This document shows positions 55,745 to 64,000 of a DNA stretch of 64,000 nt, in pieces. The stretch comes from Polyporus tsugae (taxonomy: Eukaryota; Basidiomycota; Agaricomycetes; Polyporales; Polyporaceae): positions 1,550,001 through 1,614,000 of the forward strand of contig JAHRBS010000005.1 in NCBI GenBank assembly GCA_024305745.1, in the 5' to 3' direction. Each line of letters opens with the position of its first letter. Positions within the stretch are counted from its first letter, which is position 1. The position numbers were made by a program, and so were the translations under genes. The notes beneath the pieces were generated by a model. It was given only the letters and a program-made list of their open reading frames with translations. It was not told where the DNA came from and made no database searches.

Positions 55745-57547
55745 ATGTCTGCGGCTCCTGTCAGTACGCAGGAGATAGCAAACCTGTAAGTCTAGCCGCA
55801 GGGTTATTGATGCTCATCGTACGAGTTCTGACATCGCTGTTTGAATAACAGGTACACGGACGTATACTGTATTTATGCTGCTTGCGGTGCTGTCCCACAC
55901 AATATTCGCCCAAATTCCCGATGCTAACGTGACGCGCTAGCAATTCTCATTTATGACTGGTTCCTGTGCCTTGGCCAGGAGGTCAGATTCATCTGGAACT
56001 GGCACTCAAATGTCACTAGCTCCTCGCTGGTGTATGCCCTTAGCCGTTATGCGGTGCTCATACAGTTTCTCCTAAGTGTTGCGACCAACTATCCAATGTC
56101 GGACCTAGTATGCAATGTTCCTACCATTCTTCCTTCCAACTGACTCATTATTGTGTATGCAGAGGTAGCTAGTGATCGTTGACTGGGTGGACATCCATCT
56201 AATATGCTCACATCCGCTCCCCCGCAATAGCTGTAGGGCAAATGTATGGTCACAGGTGGCTACCTCGATCCTGGGCACAACCGCATTCAGCGGTGCGTCT
56301 GAGATGCTTCTCAACACTCAGATTCTGAAATGAACTGGTTTCTAGCATTCTCTGCCCTACGCGCATATGCATTGTCGAACAGGAACATATGGTTGACGGC
56401 CATACTCATCCTTTTGGCGCTACCCCCAACGGCGACGAACATCGTGAGTCTCTCGGATGTCGCTCCTGGTTGTGATCATTAAACCATTTTCCGAGAGAGC
56501 TTATAGCCATCTACGAAGCTCCTACGAACGAACCAAGTCCATTCAATTGCAGCTCGTCGACCTCGCTGTCTCCGACGCTCGGTATCAGGTGTGTCCAACG
56601 TTCAACAGCCAGCATTCTGGTTGGCAACACTAACGGTCCGACAATTACCCTTTCCAGTGGTGTGTATAGTAATATCAATACATCTTTCTGTGGCACTCAC
56701 TTCTGTCGCTCATAGTTCAAGTCATTTGGCGGGGGTCGCAGCTTGCCGCAGAGCTGCTTGTCGTCGGCATCACCTGGTGGTACAGCTACCAGTCGTATCG
56801 CATCCGGAAAGGCATCAAACTCGGAAAAACTATCAGTTCTCTCCTCCTCTACAACGGTGAGAGGTCCCATGAATCGTCGCATTCCTGGCTGACGTGATGT
56901 GTCACAAGGAAGCCTCTATTTCCTGTGCGCTTGGCTCCTTACGACCCGTTAGTTCCCGGGGCTCATCGCAACAATTGCAGATTTCTCGCGATCTTGTACA
57001 TCCTCGATATCATCTTCACCACGACGTCGGTACGTCCTTCCACTGTAGACCACGCATATTACGATGCATCATCATAAATCGCTCCAGGTTGCAGATACAG
57101 TCTCGAATGCGGCGGCCTTCCTGGAAACATTCTACGATCCGTGAGTCCACTCCGTGGCCCTTGGTAGTATCCACTTCGTTCCTGAGAAACCATCTTGTTC
57201 ACAGCATAACTTCGATTCTCACGTGTCGCTTCATGCTCGAGCTTCGCCAATTTGACGCGTCCGTGGCGCATTCCGAGACGGGCTCTCGAGTCCAAGAGCA
57301 CACGGCCTCGAGGGACGTTCTCCAGTTCGCGGCACGGCCTAGCGCCTCCCTCCTGGCCTCCATCGCGTCCTTTGCTCACCCCGTTCACGTTGATTCAGCC
57401 CTGTCCGACTCGGAGATGGACCCTGATGCAATCGACGACAACCGGGCGGAATGGCAAGAAATGGATGTGATGGCGCTAACCCGGACGGCGCCATCCTCCC
57501 AGAGTCCCGCTCGTGAGCACCCTTCCGAGTTGGAACAATCCGTATAG
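55745..57547 (+). pseudogene. DUF6533 copy 5, frameshifted or alternatively spliced
   Basis: Exons 55745-55785, 55852-55886, 55941-56107, micro-exon 56163-56164 and following match copy 3 (YDWFLCLGQEVRFIWNW, YPMSDLSC, VGITWWYSYQSYRIRKG). The tail is intact to TAG at 57547. In the segment after LVDLAVSDA a 7-nt insertion puts the retained-exon version out of frame. Only removal of those 69 nt together with a 4-nt TGGT exon keeps it open. With the altered TATA site I lean towards a decaying copy, but expression data could overturn this. Confidence 0.6.
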
Positions 57548-57851
57548 TTCTTGGGTAAGCACTCAAATGGGCGAGCAGTTCGCAGTTATTGACTGACCGT
57601 TGGCGATGATAGGTGCGGGCGCATTGCCGTAATCTCCCTCTGAGTCGTTGGCCCGAGTCGGTTCAACTTCCTGTCGACACTTTCTTGGCATGTATTTATT
57701 GTGACGTTGTTTTCCATCTCTCCGCTTGTACTACATACATGTACATATGATCCCTCGCCTTCAAACTTTGTTTTCCTCCTCACTAGTGAGGTCGCGAAGA
57801 CCCTGGGCCCCAATCAGCACGGTTGAGAGATCTTGAATCGTACACTAAGGC

Positions 57852-58894
57852 TTAGATAGCTTCACTGACAGGAGGATGTCTCTCCGCGTGACGCGCCTGA
57901 ATCGCCTGCAAGAACAGTGCAGCGCGCTCCCGACTCTCTAATGGACATGCACCAATGTACCCCCGCTTGAAGCTATCGTAGAGCGCGTCACCCGGGACCA
58001 GGCGCGGATAGTACGAGTCATTAGCGAAGAACGCGTCGACGAGTTCGGACACGTCGCCCTCGTCCCTCTCGAACGCGCGCATCTACCAACCGGGATCTTT
58101 CAGCGACTGTGCTCGAGACTCGACGCCCACACCGCTATGCGACGTTCACCCACCTGGTTAAAGTCGATCACATACAATCGCACCACCGCAGAGTCGGGCG
58201 CACCCGCCATGACGAACTCGACGTCGCGCGCATCGTATCCTGCCTGCCAGTGAACTTTCGGCGGGATGTCGTCGTCTCCGTCCTGGAGCAGGTCGTATCG
58301 CGCCGCGTCGAGGGGGAAGTTGACCGGGTTGACGAACGCCGAAGGGCGCAGCTCCTTGCCGAAGTAGAGGCGGCACATGAGTGGAAGCGGGAGCGGCACG
58401 CTATTCGAGCTGCTGACCGCGCGGGTGGGGTAGAAGTGCGCGCGAATCTGCTGGGCGACGTGCGGCGGAAGGGGGGCGGCGCGGTCCATTACATAGCATG
58501 GTCTTGGAGGCAAGTCGGCGAAGAACTCGGGGTTGAAGGGGCACGCGTACGGATGGGGCGTGCGTCGCCTTCCGGTTGTACTACCAGTGTTAGGAGAATG
58601 AGAACGAGAGGGTGGGGCGAAGAGGAGCTTCTGGGTCTGCGGGTCATAGTACATGAGCGGGTGGGGCACCACGAAGAGCGCATCGAGGCCATTCTGAGTT
58701 GCGGCGTGCAAGGCTTGGAGACTGGTGAATTCCCATTCAACTTGCGCGGCGTGGTCTGGCGCGTGAGCGACCTTGATGGCGATGGGGCGTCCGGGAGAGG
58801 CGGAGACGGTCGCGAAGCTGCCTGCGCCGATTCGAGTGGGAGTAGTAGGCTCCTGCGATCCCTCCCGGTCGATCGACGAGATCGCTGCATGCAT
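57852..58894 (-). CDS. DUF3669 domain protein, unit C (internal deletion)
   Basis: Exons 58894-58154 and 58082-57852 (71-nt intron) give 323 aa. ATG 58894 (MHAAISSIDREG) is used because the frame upstream has no other ATG. It is close to the unit B protein, except that PPKDEVAAGMGEMLALIHWQ becomes PPKVHWQ, an in-frame loss of 13 residues just before HWQAGYD. The rest is open (RIGAGSFATVSASPG, LYVIDFNQ, FFANDSYYPRLVPGD). The deleted helix probably lies in the domain core, so function is doubtful. Confidence 0.75.
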
Positions 58895-59220
58895 GACAGG
58901 TGGTTGAGAGCACGAAATACCGCCTACCAAACTTGGCTGGATTTGCGTGACTGTGAATCCGTCACATAACGGTCTTGCGACAGGCCGTCGAGCCCCACTG
59001 TGACATACTAATAAGCCGTAAGTATTCGAAGCTCCTACTTGCTCCCTCCTCGGTGGTCTTTGTTCGGACGCGCCCTTCCCTCTGATAAAATATGCGGATT
59101 AGACAACAGATTCGATTTGCGATCCTCAGCGCCGCCTATCCCCCTGACACAGTCGTATACGTCTCGTGTTCACGTTGATTACTCGACGTTTAGCAATCCC
59201 CCCGGCTAGTCGCAATGCGA

Positions 59221-60555
59221 TCACGCGGTCTCCTGCGGACGGGCGACGAGCTTCTTCCCATTGACCTTGTTCTGCTTCAGCCTCTCCAGGCCCTCGGGGA
59301 TGCCTGCGAGGCCACCCGGCAGAACCTCGACCTCGTTCGGCTGCATCGACGATACCCCAGTTAGCCACTGCCCTCTCTGAACCACGTAGAGAGACATAAG
59401 ACATACCACGAGCGCCCCCGTCCTGAGTAACTCCGTCAACCTGCTGAACAGCTCCACACCGAAGGTCCTGTTCGCAGGCGTGTGCACGCTCCCAAATACG
59501 TTGATGATCCTCTTGTCCGCCGTTTGCTTGTCCGCGGGGACAGACGGCGGGAGCGTCGTGAGGAGCGCACCGCCCGGCGCGAGGACCTCGTAGCCGAGCG
59601 CCTGCGTGTCTGGGTACGCGATCGCGTCGTACACGACCTCGATGGGCGCGCCTGCTGCGACCCGGGCGATCTCCGCGGCGAGCGCGGTGGGGGACAACGC
59701 GCGGTCGAGGACGTGCGTCGCACCGAGGGCTGTGAGGCGCGCGGTGTTGTGCGGGGACGCGGTGGTGATGATCGGCGAGAACTTGTTCAGCCGCGCCGCC
59801 TGGATCGCTGTATGCCAATACGGAGAGGTCTGGCTCAGTGGACGCGTGTGGAGAACACCAATGACGGAGTTGCTTACCGTACTGTCCGACGGTGGACGTG
59901 CCGCCGAGGATGAGGACGGGCTTGCCCGCGTGCTTGGTCTCGCCGCCCTCCTCCCAAGGCGCGGGGTAGGAGACGGAGAGGGCGTCGGGGTGGTGCACCC
60001 AGAGGCTGGTGGTGACGGTCGCGAGTGCGAGAGGGACGGCCGCAGCTTGTTCAAAAGAGATGTTCTCTGGGACCTGAGGGAGGTGTGTTTGGTGTGTTAA
60101 GCCGTGCTCGCTGAACGGGGGACCACACACTGGGGCGCACCTCCGCCGTAAGGTCCGCAGGGACGATGGTGTACTGCTGGAAGGTCGCCCACTCGTTGCC
60201 AAAGTTGCCTTGGAACAGGCTAAGTGCACACAAGTGGACAGTTGTGATAACATCAGTGTTCCATTTCGGTGTTGAGCCTGAAGAGAGGCGGTACGCACAT
60301 TTTATCGCCCTTTACCAAGTTCTCGACTTCGGAGCCGACTTTCTCAACGGTGCCTGAGGCTTCGCCGCCGGAGATGGAGGGGTAGACAGCAGGGGGGTGT
60401 ATGTTGAAGTCCTTGTTCTTCCAGTCGATGGGATTCAACCCGGCCGCGACGACCTTGACGAGAACGTCGTTGGGGCCGGGCGAAGGGATGGGTACTTCGG
60501 CGACCTTCCATTCGCCATGCTTCTCGAGGAGGATGAGGGCCTTCTGAGTAGACAT
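59221..60555 (-). CDS. Medium-chain (enoyl/quinone-type) reductase
   Basis: An MDR-superfamily NAD(P)H oxidoreductase, similar in plan to stand-alone enoyl reductases and zinc-lacking quinone reductases. Exons 60555-60299, 60219-60141, 60073-59878, 59807-59407 and 59340-59221 give 350 aa with no stop. N-terminal GroES-like part: GLNPIDWKNKDF, YPSISGGEASGTVEKVG. Then FEQAAAVPLALATVTTSLW and the nucleotide site LILGGTSTVGQYAIQAA, with ATHVLDRALS and GGALLTTLPPS further on. The C-terminus is LERLKQNKVNGKKLV. I see no structural or catalytic zinc cysteine set. It stands alone, with no polyketide or other biosynthetic gene beside it. The substrate is unknown. Confidence 0.88.
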
Positions 60556-62865
60556 GGTGCAGTTAAGGAAGCGAGGTCAAGCGAGGTGGGATAAGGGATA
60601 TGAAATGGTTGTCAATGCAGTTTGGAGGCCATATGGTCGTTCAGGTACTTATATGTCGGCCGTCACGATCGAGGTGCATCCTCCCACCAAGGTCCGACCA
60701 GCGTCAGGCAGCTGCTTATGGGAAAAATTCGTAATGCGTCGTTGCGTCGGAGAGAATGTGGGTACTGGTACTGTCGTGGTTAGGGGACGAGGACAGTCGG
60801 CAGGCTACTGCGACGGCGGCATTACTCGCACGGTACGCGTGTCCCCGGTGACGTCCACTTACTTCAACGCCAAATGATCTCTAAGCGATCAGGTTGTTCG
60901 GAGGGAGGTATGCATACGATAATCATGTTGATGTCAAAGAATTTCAGCCTCCATAACGGTTGACGAAAGTGTAACATACGTACCGGGAAGCCGTCCAGCC
61001 ACTCTTACAGGTTCCCTGAAACAGTGACGTGTTAGCTATTTCTCGCCAACGTAGTCGCAAGTTGGAATATTAATCCAAGTGCCTATAGAGGGGTCGTATC
61101 TCAGGAGGATGATGGTGTGGAGGCTCTAGTAGAGTAAGCTCGTCAATGAATGTGGACTCACACAAGCGCCCGCTTATGGCGAGGCATTCCGGCGCTAAAC
61201 ATACCTCCAGCTGCATCTCTGCTCTCCATGCTCTTCCAAGTTCACTATGCTCCTCGCCAAATTCCCCGGTGCTACACAACTACTTGGCCATCCTCACACG
61301 CGGGTGCTCTCGTGAACTCCTTGCAGTGTGGCGTGCTTCACCCTCAAATTCCTCCGCGCCTTTGTATGGAACGTCTATGTCCTTTCCCTGAATGCGACTG
61401 AAGTATCCCTGAAGTGGTGGTGGGCGGATCATATGCTGGATGGTGTCCTGAACAGGCCCCGCCTTGCCATGGGGGGCTTCTCGGGTGGTCAAAGTGTACG
61501 TATAACGTCGGTTATTGCTTCCTCGCGCTTTTAAGCTGAAAACACCACATATAGCGGACGGGTTGTGCAATCTGCTAGCACGGTAGGTATCTGGGGACGG
61601 GAAGTTGCAGCTCTCGAGCTCGAATCCCAAGCTCCGCTCTGGCCCGTCAGGTTGACGCGACCTCACCAGTTAGTAAATCCTGCTCCTCGATGTTTGGGGT
61701 GCCGCTCACACGATCGCGTTGTACGTTTCCTCTTCCCTGGCATGTCGATTATCCTTGCACCTCGGTCGCATGTTCAGCTTCTTCAACTCCACGGAGGACG
61801 CCATACAGTTCGCCGTCCCAATATGTGTCCAGCGCAGAAGAAGACGGTGTGCCACTACTTTGCCCCTTCGTCTTGAGCTTTCGGCCTCTCGCGCACGTAC
61901 GCACGATGTCCCTTCGTTGCGCGGTGCCCCGTTCGATGTGGATCGAATATTAATCGCCCAACCGCCTCATCATCGTACTCGCCGTACCGGTACCGCTCAA
62001 GCGTCCGATCCCTTTGGCCTGTAACCAGATCTCAAACCACTATCGCGATCGCGCCCAACCAAGTCAGAGACCTAATGTGTCTCGCCCCCCCTTCGATGCC
62101 AATCCAAACGTGCTGTGTATGCGGGTCTTCTGACGCGCGGTCGGATACTGTATCCGCAGGGAGATTACGTGAAAGCGGTCTATGTGTCGGAGGAAGTTTG
62201 TACCAAGGGCTGGCATTGGGCGATGATGCTGACGGCAACGGTACGCTGACCAAGTCAAGATCATAGCGAATATTGACTTAACGCACGTTTCAAAGGATCA
62301 ACTAGACCAGTAGCGCCTCGTCTGTATCTGTTGCCCATAATTTTCACCGGCGGAGTGTCAGTGAGTCGACACGAGGGAATGGCGGGTGAGTCTTACCATA
62401 CCAAACTGTTGCGAGTAGCACGTCTGAACAAGGGTAACATTGTTCAGGCGTGCTAGACGCCTTTCTTTGCACCGTTAAGTACTCTGGACGAGAGCATTTA
62501 CCAAAGGCAGAATATTTGCCGGTGTCGGTTTATAATCCGCGAATACGGACTCGTCCATTCGGAGGACATACGGCTTAAGTTCTTCCGTGCGCGAGCTCCT
62601 ACTCATCCTTTGTCAGTATTCTGTCCTCCGATGCCGGAAATTGTTGGTCGACTGAGTCGCGGATAGAACACTGAATGCAAAATAAACATATCCGAAAGGA
62701 GTTATGACACAGCAAAGCGGTCGTCCTTGGAATGTTGAGTACAAGTAGCATGCTTTGTCAGCGGCTATGACTCCCGATCGTCGGTACTTTGGTGATAGCG
62801 TGCGGGGTATAAAAACGGTGTGCTGATCTCTGCAGCATTTCAACGTCAACCTCCACCTCAGAACG
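60556..62865. other. Long intergenic region, no supported gene
   Basis: 2.3 kb with only short frames on both strands, none with family similarity or matching splice sites. The last 60 bp hold the promoter of the NmrA-like gene. Confidence 0.45.
62808..62814 (+). promoter_or_regulatory. TATA box of NmrA-like copy 2
   Basis: TATAAAA in GGGGTATAAAAACG, 58 bp before the ATG at 62866. Confidence 0.6.
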
Positions 62866-64000
62866 ATGGCAAGCCAGAAACCCCTCGTCCTTGTCGTTGG
62901 AGCTAGCGGTACCACCGGCAATATCATCACGAATGCTCTGCTCACGTCGGGTGACTTCGTACGTACTACCGTTTGACTAACCGCCTACGTAGTCCTCATG
63001 CTGACCTGAACATCGTTTGCATTCACCTACCCTCAGCGCGTCGCGGCCATCATACGCCCCTCGTCCCTCTCGAAGCCCGCGGTGTCCGAGCTGCGCGCGC
63101 GGGGCGTCGAGATCCGCACGGGAGACATAAATGACGGCGTCGAGAGCCTCAAGAAGACCCTCGAGGGCGCAGACATCCTCGTCAGCGCCGTCATCGCGTG
63201 GGCCATTAGCCAGCAGCGCGACGTCATCCGCGCCGCGAAGGAGGTCGGGGTCAAGCGCGTCGTCCCGTGCGACTTTGGCACGCCCGGCGCGAAGGGCGTC
63301 CGCGCGCTCCATGACGAGGTAAATATATGCTCCCTCCAAACGCCTTACTTACTTGTGGATGCTGAAACGGAGTCGTCGACTTAGAAACTGGGGATTCGCG
63401 AGTTCGTCAAGGAGCTTGGCGTGCCACATACCTTCATCGACGTCGGCTGGTGGATGCAGCTGTATCTGCCGCTGCCGCTGCGCAGCAAGGCGCCGCAGGG
63501 GGTGAAGGACATGACGTGGAAGATCTACGGAGACGGCACGGCGCGCAACCTCGTCACGAGCAACGAGAACATCGGCAAGTACGTCGCGCGGATCGTCGCG
63601 GACCCGCGGACGGTGAATCAGACGGTGATCGTGTGGGAGGACGAGGTGAGCCAGGAGGACGCGCATGCGCTCGGAGAGAGGGTTTCGGGCGAGGGCGGTG
63701 CGCTCAAGGCGGAGCGGATTGTCGTAAGTGCTTGGCGAGTTTGAGATGGCGGAAGGAATACGCACTGACGCACACGCACATTGTAGACGACGAAGGAGGA
63801 GTACGTCTCCGCAGCTGCGGCGGCGAAAGAGATCCTCGCTAAGGATCTGAGCAGCGAGACGGCACATGCCGCGCAGTCCTGGAACGAGTACATGATCAGC
63901 ATGCTCGCGCTGGGGGAGAACACGCTTCAGAACGCGAAGAAGTTAGGGTACCTCGACGCGAGGGAACTGTACCCCGACATCGCTCCGCTGCCATTCGAGG
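62866..64000 (+). CDS. NmrA/isoflavone-reductase-like protein, copy 2 (runs off window)
   Basis: Paralogue of the gene at 33114. Exons 62866-62958, 63037-63318, 63385-63723 and 63787 to beyond 64000. The first three exons have the same lengths as in copy 1 (93, 282 and 339 nt). Residues: VVGASGTTGNII (Rossmann site), VAAIIRPSSLSKPA, EIRTGDINDG, VVPCDFGTPGAKGVRA, HTFIDVGWWMQLYLP, and DMTWKIYGDGTARNLVTS. The last exon reaches YLDARELYPDI at the window edge, so only about 25 residues should be missing. Likely a cytosolic reductase. Substrate unknown. Confidence 0.88.

Noticed and set aside
58109..58969. 286-codon plus-strand frame opposite DUF3669 unit C
   Set aside because: GC-rich antisense shadow. 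The minus-strand frame carries the family motifs and the intron.
1..64000. CRISPR arrays, operons or bacterial defence systems
   Set aside because: Spliced genes, a Cdc10 septin, RPAC1 and fungal domains show this is eukaryotic. No regularly spaced repeat array was seen.

Overview
The window looks like nuclear DNA of a basidiomycete fungus, most likely an Agaricomycete (a Polyporales-type genome would fit). The evidence is many 49-70 nt GT-AG introns with CTRAY-type branch sites, F-box proteins with Cys-rich or LRR-like tails, several DUF6533 membrane proteins, DUF3669 genes, and a non-LTR retrotransposon. Every gene model below was spliced by eye from donor, acceptor, phase and family similarity. 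No transcript or database was available.

Layout. 1-3346 (-): an F-box gene whose second intron holds about 1.1 kb of foreign-looking DNA. 4369-7096 (+): a decayed, many-exon, serine-rich gene. 7776-9743 (+): an F-box/LRR-like gene with one in-frame TAG. 9876-23600: an old DUF6533 cluster made of a minus-strand relic, two plus-strand copies, a 5-kb LINE inserted in the leader of the first copy, and a 1.2-kb TA-flanked insertion inside the second. 24201-28100: a PL14-type polysaccharide lyase, a small secreted protein on the other strand, and an F-box relic. 29619-41422: two paralogous ten-exon dynamin-like GTPase genes on either side of an NmrA/isoflavone-reductase-like gene, a Cdc10-type septin (-), and relics of further NmrA and dynamin copies.

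41880-59000 is a direct tandem triplication. Each unit of about 5.6-5.8 kb holds a dead copy of the RNA polymerase I/III subunit RPAC1 (AC40), a DUF6533 gene (+) and a DUF3669 gene (-). All three RPAC1 copies carry nonsense codons. In DUF6533 the first unit looks intact, the second has lost a splice acceptor and the third has a frameshift. In DUF3669 the first unit is a relic, the second is complete and the third has a short in-frame deletion. 59221-60555 (-) is a medium-chain (enoyl) reductase. 62866-end is a second NmrA-like gene that runs off the window.

The genes do not form one pathway. The region is best read as a fast-changing paralogue nursery (DUF6533, DUF3669, dynamin, NmrA, F-box) set among ordinary cell-biology genes (septin, reductase). 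It shows repeated segmental duplication, transposon insertion and decay partly through C:G to T:A nonsense changes. The most unusual molecular feature is a conserved 2-nt micro-exon inferred in all five plus-strand DUF6533 copies.
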